From positions 124,001 through 188,000 of the forward strand of contig NC_014228.1 of assembly GCF_000252955.1 (NCBI RefSeq): a stretch of 64,000 bases of DNA, in the 5' to 3' direction. The notes under the pieces were generated by a model. That model saw only the letters and a list, made by a program, of their open reading frames with translations. It had not been told where the DNA came from and did not search any database. The position numbers and the translations under genes are program-made. This DNA is from Xenorhabdus nematophila ATCC 19061. GTDB lineage: Bacteria; Pseudomonadota; Gammaproteobacteria; Enterobacterales; Enterobacteriaceae. Below are positions 48,848 to 56,619 of this stretch, piece after piece (position 1 is the first letter of the stretch; each line of letters starts with the position of its first letter).

Positions 48848-51561
48848 TGAATAATCAAAACTATCCAAACGCTTCAACAATACCGACAAGCATACCTTCC
48901 GTGACGGATATCGTTAAGGCAGCCAACGGGCGTTGGTATTACATTTTAAGCAATTTAGGCGTATCTGTACCCGAAAATAACAAGCATGGGGCTTGCCCTA
49001 AATGTGGCGGCAAAGATCGCTTTCGGTTTGATGATAAAAACGGGAAAGGCACATGGTTTTGTAATCATTGTGGCAGTGGTGACGGACTCGATTTACTTAA
49101 ATTAGTGACGGGTCAAGATACCAAAACGGCCTGTTCTGAAATCAATAAAATATTGCTTTTACCGGAATTTAAAAAAATAACGCCAACCAGAGTAAAAAAG
49201 GTTGGCGCGCAAAAAGGTATCGAGTTATTTGAAAAACTGAAAACCTTATGTTTTTCAGGGGAAAGCCAATATCTCTCAAATAAAGGCTTAACCCATCATA
49301 ATTATTTAATTACTCAACAACAATACACACAAAGCAACATTATTTTTCCGATTGGCTCACTGTTATTGCCCTTAGTTGATAACCAACGTTCACTTAAAGG
49401 CGGACAATTAATCAGCCCGAAAGGGGAAAAAAGCCTGTTAGCCGGTTCTGCGCTTTCAGCGTCATTTATTGTTGTCGTTGATGAAGCGGATAAAAACATT
49501 GAACAGGTTGTGATTACAGAGGGTTTCGCCACAGGGTTAAGCCTGTCAAAGGTGATTGATGCTTTCATCGTGGCGGCTGTGGCGGCCACTAACTTAGTCA
49601 AAGTCGCGCAGCAATTGAGAGAACGGTGGCCACAGGCAAAAATTATTATTGCCGGTGATAACGATTTGATTGATGGCAAAGAAAATACGGGCAGGAGCTG
49701 GGCAGAAAAAGCGGCTAAAGCAGTAGATGGTTGGGTCACATTACCGCCTACTCACTATAAGTCTGATTGGGATGACTACCGACAAGAAAACAATGCAGAC
49801 AAGGTAAAAGAAGCATTCTTTGAGGAAATGACCTACTGCGGAAAAGATAAAACCTATTTACCGCAAGGCTTCCGGCTGACTCAAGAATATTTATGGTATG
49901 ACAAGCTCGTCAATAAATCAGACGGTGATACCGAAGTCAGGAACATCAAAATTAGTAGCCCAATAAAAGTGACTGCAATTACCTGTGATGCTGACAGTAG
50001 TAATTACGGACGCTTATTAGAATGGGAGGATACTTACGGTAATTGCCGTAAGTGGGCTATGCCGATGGAAATGTTAAGCGGAAGCGGTGAGGAGTTACGC
50101 CGGGTGCTTTTGGTCAATGGGCTATCTTATATCAACATTTCAGGGCAGGCACGAGCGCACTTGATGGAGTACATTTCGCTATGCCGTCCAGAGAGAAAGG
50201 TCACTTGTGTCAATAAAACCGGATGGCACGGTAATGTGTATGTTTTGCAAGATGAAGTTGTCGGCGCAGGTGCGGACTCCGTTATTCTTCAGACTTCCAG
50301 TGTCCAAGGGAAAGACTTTAGAGTCTCAGGCTCAAGTGAAGAATGGCGAGAACATATCGGCAAATATTGCGTAGGAAACGCCAGACTCGCTTTTTCCGTA
50401 AGTTTGGCCTTTGCCTCTTCATTGCTGAAATTAGTGGGTGTCGGTGGCGGAGGCTATCACTTAAAAGGGGAATCCACCGATGGTAAGACAACCACAATGA
50501 AAGTGGCTGCGTCTGTCTGCGGCGGCACAGATTACTGGTATACATGGCGAGCCACTGGCAATGCGCTTGAAGGGACAGCCTGCCGCCGCAATGATGCTAC
50601 ATTGATGCTGGACGAAATCAGAGAAGTTGACGGGCGTGAAGCGGGTAATATTGCCTATATGCTGGCAAATGGTCAGGGTAAGGCCAGAGCGAAAACAGAC
50701 GGAAGTGTCAGAGAAACCAACCGCTGGAATTTATTGTTCTTATCAACGGGAGAACTCTCTTTAGTTGAACATGCGTCAAATGCGGGTGAACGCACGTATG
50801 CCGGAGTGGAAGTGCGTATGATCCAAATTCCGAGTGATTCAGGTAAACACGGTGTGTTTGAAGACTTACACCAGTTTGCCAGCGGTAAATCACTGGCTGA
50901 GTACCTTGAACAGGCCGTGACTAAATATCATGGCTCACCGTTCCGCGATTGGCTGAAATACCTCACTCATGATCTGACATCTATCTCAGGAACGGCTAAA
51001 GCCTTATTGAAAGAATATACCGCAAACATGATGCCAGAGAATGCAGGTAATCAGGTTGGTCGCGCAATTACCCGTTTTGCCCTTGTTGCTATGGCTGGGG
51101 AAATCGCAACACGAGCAGGAATTACAGGCTGGCAACAAGGGGAAGCGTATGCAGCGGCTGAAAAATGTTTAGCGGCATGGATGAAAGAGCGGGGACACAC
51201 CGCGAATCAGGAAGATATTACGGCATTGGAGCAAGTGACCGATTTTATTTCACGTAACCAATTCAGCCGCTTTGCGGATTGGTACGATGAGAATAGTCGT
51301 CCTCTCAATATGATGGGCTTTCGTCGCGTTGAAAAAGGCACTGCAAATCAAGATCCAACTGTTCAATTTTATGTTTTATCCTCCGCATGGAAAGAGATAT
51401 GCAAGGGCTTTGATTCGCGCAAAGTAGCCCGTTTGTGTGTTGAAAAGGGTTGGTTAGAAGCAGGCAAGGACGGCAGGATACAAACGAGTATACGCCTACC
51501 AGAAATAGGGCTTAAACGGGTTTACTTATTTAACAGTGACGTCTTAGGTTCTGCCGAATAA
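48847..51561 (+). CDS. Toprim/DUF927 primase-helicase (P4 alpha-like replication protein)
   Basis: The 904-residue protein has an N-terminal CHC2-type zinc finger (Cys50, Cys53, Cys72, Cys75 in ACPKCGGKDRF and WFCNHCGSGDG), a toprim-like primase region (VVITEGFATGLSLSK and KIIIAGDND, about residues 220-280), and a DUF927 helicase domain with Walker A GESTDGKTTTM near residue 541 and Walker B ATLMLDEIRE near 582. It should initiate element replication by priming and unwinding, the task of P4 alpha. The inverted and direct TGGTAACA-type repeats just downstream are the likely binding sites. It starts overlapping the upstream stop. Confidence 0.9.
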   Translation: MNNQNYPNASTIPTSIPSVTDIVKAANGRWYYILSNLGVSVPENNKHGACPKCGGKDRFRFDDKNGKGTWFCNHCGSGDGLDLLKLVTGQDTKTACSEINKILLLPEFKKITPTRVKKVGAQKGIELFEKLKTLCFSGESQYLSNKGLTHHNYLITQQQYTQSNIIFPIGSLLLPLVDNQRSLKGGQLISPKGEKSLLAGSALSASFIVVVDEADKNIEQVVITEGFATGLSLSKVIDAFIVAAVAATNLVKVAQQLRERWPQAKIIIAGDNDLIDGKENTGRSWAEKAAKAVDGWVTLPPTHYKSDWDDYRQENNADKVKEAFFEEMTYCGKDKTYLPQGFRLTQEYLWYDKLVNKSDGDTEVRNIKISSPIKVTAITCDADSSNYGRLLEWEDTYGNCRKWAMPMEMLSGSGEELRRVLLVNGLSYINISGQARAHLMEYISLCRPERKVTCVNKTGWHGNVYVLQDEVVGAGADSVILQTSSVQGKDFRVSGSSEEWREHIGKYCVGNARLAFSVSLAFASSLLKLVGVGGGGYHLKGESTDGKTTTMKVAASVCGGTDYWYTWRATGNALEGTACRRNDATLMLDEIREVDGREAGNIAYMLANGQGKARAKTDGSVRETNRWNLLFLSTGELSLVEHASNAGERTYAGVEVRMIQIPSDSGKHGVFEDLHQFASGKSLAEYLEQAVTKYHGSPFRDWLKYLTHDLTSISGTAKALLKEYTANMMPENAGNQVGRAITRFALVAMAGEIATRAGITGWQQGEAYAAAEKCLAAWMKERGHTANQEDITALEQVTDFISRNQFSRFADWYDENSRPLNMMGFRRVEKGTANQDPTVQFYVLSSAWKEICKGFDSRKVARLCVEKGWLEAGKDGRIQTSIRLPEIGLKRVYLFNSDVLGSAE

Positions 51562-51593
51562 TCAGGATAAAACTGACTGTCTTATATTTAATG

Positions 51594-51782
51594 TGTAACA
51601 GTGGTAACACTGGTAACAACCCGTCATACCAAGGCTTACCACTGTTACCAGTCAATTTTGGGGAGTGGCAACAACTGGTAACAAAAATGGGCTGTTACCA
51701 CTTGTTACCAGTTCGTTTTTTGGAGTGGTAACACATTAATCTCTTTTAAATCAACGCTGTTACCAGTGTTGCCAGTGTTACC
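51594..51782. repeat. Iteron cluster, probable replication origin of element A
   Basis: GGTAACA occurs at 51603, 51612, 51677 and 51727, and its complement TGTTACC at 51643, 51693, 51703, 51758 and 51776. Near copies are GGCAACA at 51667 and TGTTGCC at 51767. This gives eleven units in both orientations in under 190 bp, in the gene-free gap after the primase. P4 ori and crr also consist of alpha-binding iterons (of the GGTGAACA type), so this is probably the origin. Confidence 0.8.
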
Positions 51783-51852
51783 ACTGAAAATGGAAAGGTA
51801 GTTATTTAACTGGCTTTATTCTGGCAGGCAATTGATGTGAGGGTTATCAACA

Positions 51853-52065
51853 ATGAAAGTATTAAAAGTATATTGCCCAGAGTGTGACGGACAGGCAACA
51901 ATCAAAAAAATCAAAACGCAAGAATTGAATAACATACCGGAAATTTATTGTTGTTGTAATGATGTTGAATGTGGTCATACATACGTTTTAACTCTAAGTT
52001 TTTCACACTCGATACGTCACAGTAAGTTTGTGCAAGATCCACGTAATCATGTATTGAAGTTGTAG
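51853..52065 (+). CDS. Ogr/Delta-like zinc-finger late activator
   Basis: The 70-residue protein has the Ogr/Delta zinc motif: Cys8 and Cys11 in YCPECDGQA, then Cys35 and Cys40 in CCCNDVECGHTYV (C-x2-C-x23-C-x4-C; P2 Ogr has C-x2-C-x22-C-x4-C). Ogr and Delta activate late promoters of P2-like helpers and of P4. Its presence implies that this satellite can turn on helper late genes or its own capsid genes. It follows the iteron cluster. Confidence 0.86.
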   Translation: MKVLKVYCPECDGQATIKKIKTQELNNIPEIYCCCNDVECGHTYVLTLSFSHSIRHSKFVQDPRNHVLKL

Positions 52066-52148
52066 TAACCTAAAAATGTGCATCACCATTTTCTGGCTAG
52101 AATTGTCAGGCGCAGAACGTGAACAGTGACAATAAATTTTTCACACCA

Positions 52149-52408
52149 TTTCAGTTCACATTTCCTCCTACCCCGCATAAAGACTGGCTTTTCAGTTTTT
52201 ATGTTGGGCTTCCTATCAAGTAAAAATCTCACGTAAAATAGAAAAATTATTTTATTTCAATGCAATACACTTTATCACCCAGAATGCCAACGAATAGAAA
52301 ACTGAAATTTGCTGAAATTCTTTTCACTCATTTCAGTTTGAGATTTTTCTCACAGAGCCAGTATTGGCATGCTCTGGCGATTTGGTTTGTAGAATTTTAA
52401 AACTGAAA
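52149..52408. repeat. Scattered TTTCAGTT/AACTGAAA repeats
   Basis: TTTCAGTT occurs at 52149, 52190 and 52331, and the complement AACTGAAA at 52300 and 52401. All lie in the roughly 500-bp gene-free interval 52066-52565, which otherwise holds nothing I recognise. They may be regulator sites or a second incompatibility-type repeat region, like P4 crr. The evidence is the repetition only. Confidence 0.45.
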
Positions 52409-52565
52409 AAACTTTTTGATCCAAAAGGTGCAGGCGGGTGCGGAGTAGTGCATTTTACGTCTGGTTTACGTTTATTTCGTGGGGATTACGTGGCGTAGGC
52501 GTGATGTGGTGACGTGAACCAAATGAATCCATCTAGACCGCAAAATTTTATCTGCGTAGCTTAGC

Positions 52566-52802
52566 GTGCAACTGGTTGCGTTGTATGAGCATGTTAAAAA
52601 GGCCACAGTTAACGCTGTCTCTTGGTGGGTTATTATTTTACTTTGTGAATGGTTTTAGATTTGTGATAAATGCAAGCAATGCCATGCTTACAATTGGTGG
52701 GCTAATGATTACATTAAAGGTAAGCTACCCACAGCATCAATCTATGCTACCAACCAACCTGAGAGGGGCGATACATGGAGCACCAGCTATTTGAAGAAAT
52801 AA
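52566..52802 (+). other. Conserved GTG-start mini-ORF with an in-frame amber codon
   Basis: GTG at 52566 opens VQLVALYEHVKKATVNAVSW, ending at TAG 52656-52658. The same frame then continues for 47 codons, with ICDKCKQCHAYNWWANDYI, to TAA at 52800-52802. The beginning resembles the IS-split ORF of element B (VRLVALYEDVKKSP), so the peptide is under some conservation. The amber could be real, a mutation or suppressed. The 3' part overlaps the dinD start in another frame. Confidence 0.5.
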
Positions 52803-53590
52803 AGCTACTTAGTGAAGACGGTATTGAATACTGGTCAGCGCGAGATTTAGCGCCATTACTAGATTACAAAGATTGGCGAAATTTCCTAAAGGTCTTAAGC
52901 AAAGCACTCCAAGCATGTAAAGCCAGTAATCAAGAGCCTTCCTACCATTTCGTTGAAGCCAACAAAATGGTTACTCTTGGGTCTGGTGCTGAAAGAAAAA
53001 TAGACGATATAAAACTATCCCGTTATGCCTGTTATCTAGTTGTACAAAATGGCGATCCGAGCAAACCAGTGATAGCGGCAGGGCAAACATATTTTGCGGT
53101 TCAGACTAGACGGCAAGAACTAGCAGATAATGAGGCATTCAGAAAATTACGCGAAGATGAAAAACGGTTATTTCTGCGAAATGAATTAAAAGAGCATAAC
53201 AAGCAGTTAGTTGAAACAGCCCAGCGAGCAGGCGTAGAAACAAATATTGATTTTGCCATTTTCCAAAATCACGGCTACCAAGGTTTATACGGTGGACTAG
53301 ACCAGAAAGCAATCCATCAGCAAAAGGGATTAAAGAAATCACAACGGATATTAGATCACATGGGATCAACGGAGCTTGCTGCTAACTTGTTTAGAGCAAC
53401 CCAAGCCGAGGAAAAACTGAGGCGAGATAACGTAAAAGGCAAAACACAAGCAAACCAGACTCATTTTGACGTTGGAAGAAAAGTAAGGGATACAATCCAA
53501 GAGTTGGGCGGAACAATGCCAGAGGATTTACCATCGCCAGAGAAAAGCATCAAGCAATTAGAAACGATAGCCAAAAAACTCAAAAAGTAA
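52775..53590 (+). CDS. dinD: DNA damage-inducible protein D (DinD)
   Basis: The 271-residue protein matches E. coli DinD: LSRYACYLVVQNGDPSKPVI, AAGQTYFAVQTRRQELADNE, LREDEKRLFLRNELKEHNKQ, FQNHGYQGLYGGLDQKAIHQ and HMGSTELAANLFRATQ. DinD counteracts RecA filament-mediated strand exchange in E. coli. An AGGGG site precedes the ATG. It is the last gene of element A, 97 bp before the right attachment core. In E. coli K-12 dinD is the neighbour of yicC, so this location matters. I saw no clear CTGT-N8-ACAG LexA box upstream. Confidence 0.95.
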   Translation: MEHQLFEEIKLLSEDGIEYWSARDLAPLLDYKDWRNFLKVLSKALQACKASNQEPSYHFVEANKMVTLGSGAERKIDDIKLSRYACYLVVQNGDPSKPVIAAGQTYFAVQTRRQELADNEAFRKLREDEKRLFLRNELKEHNKQLVETAQRAGVETNIDFAIFQNHGYQGLYGGLDQKAIHQQKGLKKSQRILDHMGSTELAANLFRATQAEEKLRRDNVKGKTQANQTHFDVGRKVRDTIQELGGTMPEDLPSPEKSIKQLETIAKKLKK

Positions 53591-53642
53591 TCACATCGCT
53601 AATATGTGATTTTCATGGTTGTACATATTACAATCATCCAGT

Positions 53643-53900
53643 GGTACACCTCGATTTATCGTGTACCCAAGGGTGTACCCCTAGAAAATATTGAATAGCA
53701 TGAACCCAGTAATAACAAGGCTTCATGCCACCTACTCAATGAATAGATTCAAGCAGAACATATCACAATGCCAGTATACACCTTGTTGTAGCTGGCTTTT
53801 TTACTATCAGAACATTGCAGAGCGAATCACAATAGCGCATGATTATTGTGTACCACTAGGGTGTACTACCTGCGATAACAAAACCCATTTAGTGGTACAC
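53643..53900. repeat. Attachment junction A/B with GTGTACC arm-type sites
   Basis: The core AATATTGAATA is at 53687-53697. GTGTACC or its complement occurs at 53643, 53661 and 53673 on the left and at 53848 and 53894 on the right, with a near copy GTGTACT at 53861. This symmetric array around a core is what a tyrosine integrase attachment region looks like. It is the joint between the right end of A and the left end of B. The 67-bp left-end repeat lies at 53755-53821. Confidence 0.7.
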
Positions 53901-53928
53901 GGCTATTTTTTACATTGGAGATTGCACA

Positions 53929-54525
53929 ATGCTTAAACTCACCAATAAAGAGATCAGGGCATGGATAAAATCCGGTGAAAGGTTTGAAGGAAAAGCGGAC
54001 GGTAACGGGCTTATCTATGCTATCGAAAAACCTTTAAAAACTCGATATGGCGTTTTAGATATAAGTTTGCAGGTATGCCAAGAGTGATAACTTTAAGATC
54101 ATACATTGATTTATCACTATCAAAGGTACGAGAACTCACCAGAGAGTTATCAGCTCGTGTTGCTTTGGGGCATGACATAGCGGGAGAGAAGCAAGAACGT
54201 AAAGCAAAAGCGTTGAGGAAGATGGAGGAAGAAAAACACGCGCTCCGTGTTTCGGAACTGGCCGCCGAATACTTTGAGCGCCAGATCCTCGACCGCTGGA
54301 AGCATCCCGACATCCTACGTCGCCGTTATAGACAAGGATATCAACCCGACAATAGGACATCTCAGAATCGAAGATGTTCGCCCCAGACAAATAAAAATTG
54401 TCCAACGTGGTGCACCTACAGTCGCTAATGATGTGTTGAGATGGACTCGCCGTATCTTCGATTACGGGATAAGACGGTACATGCTGGACTACCGGCGCTT
54501 TTGAAATCGATGATGATTCATCATG
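53929..54525 (+). pseudogene. P4-type integrase remnant of element B
   Basis: The N-terminus starts MLKLTNKEIRAWIKSGERFE, and pieces of the integrase follow in shifting frames: WRFRYKFAGMPRVITLRSYI, VALGHDIAGEKQERKAKA, then DKDINPTIGHLRIEDVRPRQ with GAPTVANDVLRWTRRIFDY, then AFEIDD. At least three frameshifts are needed to join them, and the catalytic domain is absent beyond about 54525. It supplies the N-terminal sequence that the integrase of element A lacks. Confidence 0.85.
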
Positions 54526-54639
54526 ACCGTTTATAGTACCGCAGTCTTATCCCTTTATTTCAGAGATGGTCAGACAGAAAATAAAAAACCGACGTTGACT
54601 GTTCGGGGAAGTCCTTATAGTGCGATTGGTTGCATTATA

Positions 54640-55842
54640 TGTACTAGTCGCGACTTGATCTGACAGTTACCCACTTTGTTATCGGCGACTGTCAGATTAT
54701 ATTTGGGTCAAATTTTTTTCTGCCCAAATGGATTTCCCATCCTGAAGGGTTTCTATTGGTGTCCGGCCGCAACACATTTTTCCTTGATGAGTGCGGTGAT
54801 TGTTGTAATTGTCCATCCATTTGTCCAGATCTTTTTGTAACTCATCCAATGAGCCATACAATTTCTTTCTGAACGTCACTTGATAAAATTCATTCAGGAT
54901 GGTTTTGTGAAACCGTTCACAGATGCCATTGGTTTGCGGTGACATCGCCTTTGTCCTGGTATGGTCGATATCATTGACAGCCAGATACAGTTGGTAATCA
55001 TGGTGCTCAACACGCCCGCAATATTCGGTGCCTCTGTCTGTCAGAATACGTAACATCGGCAATCTATGAGCGCTGAAGAACGGCAGCACACGGTCATTCA
55101 GTAAATCCGCCGCCGTAATGGGCGTTTTACTCGTATAGAGTTTCGCGAAAGCCACTTTACTGTAAGTATCGACGAAAGTTTGTTGGTACAAGCGTCCCAC
55201 GCCTTTAAGATTACCGACATAAAAGGTATCTTGCGACCCTAAATAGCCAGGATGAGCGGTTTCAATTTCGCCACAAGCTTCGTCATCATGCTGCTTACGT
55301 TCAAGGGCGGCGACCTGCTCGTCAGTCAGGATAATGCCTTCGTCAGCCACTTTCTTTTCAAGGGCTGCCAGGCGCTTTTTGAAGTTCTCAAGATGATGTC
55401 TGAGCCAGATAGAACGGACACCACTGGCAGACACAAAGATGCCTGCTTTTCTGAGCTCATTACTCGTTCTGGCCTGCCCATAGGCCGGGAATTCGATGGC
55501 CGAGTTGATAACGGCGTGTTCGGTCTCCGCATCCACACGGTTCTTCAGATTAGGGGTTTTTCTGCTTTGGTTGATTAATGCATCAATCCCGCCCGTTTCA
55601 ACGAGTTCCTGATAACGATAAAACGTATCTCTGGATACGCCCATCACTTTACAGGCTCTCGAGACATTACTGAGTTCTTCAGCGAGATTAAGCAGACCCG
55701 CCTTGTGTTTGATGATGGGATTGCTAGTATAAAGCATGAGAGTGACCTCTTAGTCTTTGATTATGGATTCATCACCTTTAATCAAAGTCGGTAACTCTCT
55801 TCTTTTCAAACTGAAGTGTCAGATCTGGTCTGAACTAATACA
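54640..55842. mobile_element. IS481-family insertion sequence (1203 bp)
   Basis: The left end TGTACTAGT...GATCTGACAGTT and the right end, read inward, TGTATTAGT...GATCTGACACTT are imperfect inverted repeats. CATTATA flanks it on both sides (54633-54639 and 55843-55849), a 7-bp target duplication. It inserted into the conserved mini-ORF of element B after the integrase. Confidence 0.85.
54697..55737 (-). CDS. IS481-family transposase
   Basis: The 346-residue protein has an N-terminal helix-turn-helix (SNVSRACKVMGVSRDTFYRY), then an integrase-like DDE core: QQTFVDTYSKVAFAKLYTSK, LRILTDRGTEYCGR and MSPQTNGICERFHKTILNEF. It ends with WMDNYNNHRTHQGKMCCGRT. The frame is intact. It is transcribed against the surrounding element genes. 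Confidence 0.92.
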   Translation of the reverse strand: MLYTSNPIIKHKAGLLNLAEELSNVSRACKVMGVSRDTFYRYQELVETGGIDALINQSRKTPNLKNRVDAETEHAVINSAIEFPAYGQARTSNELRKAGIFVSASGVRSIWLRHHLENFKKRLAALEKKVADEGIILTDEQVAALERKQHDDEACGEIETAHPGYLGSQDTFYVGNLKGVGRLYQQTFVDTYSKVAFAKLYTSKTPITAADLLNDRVLPFFSAHRLPMLRILTDRGTEYCGRVEHHDYQLYLAVNDIDHTRTKAMSPQTNGICERFHKTILNEFYQVTFRKKLYGSLDELQKDLDKWMDNYNNHRTHQGKMCCGRTPIETLQDGKSIWAEKNLTQI

Positions 55843-55923
55843 CATTATATGAAGATGTAAAAAAGTCACCGTTAAAGGTGAGCCGTGTCGGGATCTGCGT
55901 TGTTGAATAATCACCCAAAAAAC

Positions 55924-55940
55924 GTACAATTAATATGTAC
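55924..55940. promoter_or_regulatory. Palindromic operator of phd-doc
   Basis: GTACAATTAATATGTAC is an inverted repeat (GTACA and TGTAC) 17 bp before the phd ATG, next to a GGAGG ribosome-binding site at 55947-55951. Phd of phage P1 represses its operon through GTGTACAC-like palindromes, so autoregulation is likely. Confidence 0.6.
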
Positions 55941-55957
55941 AGATTTGGAGGAATATT

Positions 55958-56179
55958 ATGCGTACATACACCTCAACTCAAGCCCGTGCCAACATCGCGG
56001 AAGTGTTGGACACAGCGGCTCACGGTGAACCTGTTGAAATCACTCGTCGAGACGGTAGTTCAGCGGTCGTTATCAGTAGAGCTGAATTCGATAATTGGCA
56101 AAACGCTAAGCTGGATGCAGAGTTCGATTCGATTATGCAACGTCATGGGCATACGATAGAGGCGCTGACAAATCGATGA
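55958..56179 (+). CDS. phd: Phd/YefM-family antitoxin
   Basis: The 73-residue protein has the Phd/YefM N-terminal DNA-binding domain, TSTQARANIAEVLDTAAHGE and PVEITRRDGSSAVVISRAEF. The C-terminal 20 residues should wrap and neutralise the toxin. It has a strong GGAGG site and overlaps doc by ATGA. Confidence 0.93.
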   Translation: MRTYTSTQARANIAEVLDTAAHGEPVEITRRDGSSAVVISRAEFDNWQNAKLDAEFDSIMQRHGHTIEALTNR

Positions 56180-56574
56180 TATGGGTCAGCGCACAGGAAG
56201 TTATCGCTTTTCATGACCGAATATTACAACGGCTTCCCGGCGTTGCCGGAATGCCCGATTCTGGTAGAGCTGAAGCGCTCATCTATCGGGTACAAAACCG
56301 TACACACCATGAAGGCATAACAGATATTTTTGAACTTGCAGCTACCTATTGGGCTGCTATCGCTCGTGGTCATATTTTCAATGATGGTAATAAGCGCACA
56401 GCGTTTTTCGTTACCATGACTTTTCTCTATCGTAACGGTATCAAGATCCGTGATAACGACAATACATTGGAAAACTTAACAGTAGATGCCGCTACGGGCG
56501 AGAAAACCGTTGACCAGTTGGCGCAGCACCTGCGCGAATTGGTGGACTATACTAACCCGAGCTGTAATCCATGA
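56176..56574 (+). CDS. doc: Doc toxin (Fic/Doc kinase)
   Basis: The 132-residue protein has the Doc motif HIFNDGNKRTAFF (H-x-F-x-D-x-N-K-R), which in P1 Doc phosphorylates EF-Tu and stops translation. All key residues are present, so the toxin should be active and held by Phd. The module may stabilise element B against loss now that its integrase is broken. Confidence 0.94.
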   Translation: MIWVSAQEVIAFHDRILQRLPGVAGMPDSGRAEALIYRVQNRTHHEGITDIFELAATYWAAIARGHIFNDGNKRTAFFVTMTFLYRNGIKIRDNDNTLENLTVDAATGEKTVDQLAQHLRELVDYTNPSCNP

Positions 56575-56619
56575 TAACAGCATGTTTTTTTGAGGATGCA
56601 AGGAACATCTCAATTTAAC

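Larger units (their letters stand above)
43255..53697. mobile_element. Integrative element A: P4-like satellite with its own P2-type capsid genes
   Basis: The element is bounded by AATATTGAATA copies at 43255-43265 (yicC 3' end) and 53687-53697. In order it encodes a truncated tyrosine integrase, an unknown protein, AlpA, another unknown protein, gpN-type capsid protein, gpO-type protease, Icd/Ash-like protein, a small protein, a toprim/DUF927 primase-helicase, iterons, an Ogr/Delta activator and DinD. No terminase, portal, tail or lysis gene is present, which argues for a satellite that depends on a P2-like helper. P4 itself borrows its capsid, so the capsid-protease pair is unusual. The damaged integrase suggests it is no longer self-mobile. 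Confidence 0.85.
54620..55910 (+). pseudogene. Conserved mini-ORF split by the IS481-family element
   Basis: Before insertion the frame GTG (54620) would read VRLVALYEDVKKSPLKVSRV and end at the TAA at 55908-55910, 26 residues in all. Removing 54640-55849 (IS plus one target copy) rejoins it exactly. Its first twelve residues match the element A mini-ORF at 52566 at nine or ten positions. Function unknown. Confidence 0.45.

Noticed and set aside
49314..49739. A 141-codon minus-strand open frame inside the primase gene
   Set aside because: It lies antisense to the toprim region, with a composition typical of reverse-complement shadows.
51594..51782. Considered as a CRISPR array
   Set aside because: The repeat units are 7-8 bp, irregularly spaced and in both orientations, with no spacers of constant length and no cas genes nearby.
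52066..52774. Search for a LexA box upstream of dinD
   Set aside because: By eye I found no convincing CTGT-N8-ACAG, so SOS control of this copy is not claimed.
52576..52794. A 72-codon plus-strand open frame upstream of dinD
   Set aside because: The overlapping frame starting with GTG at 52566 has the counterpart in element B, so this frame is more likely a shadow.
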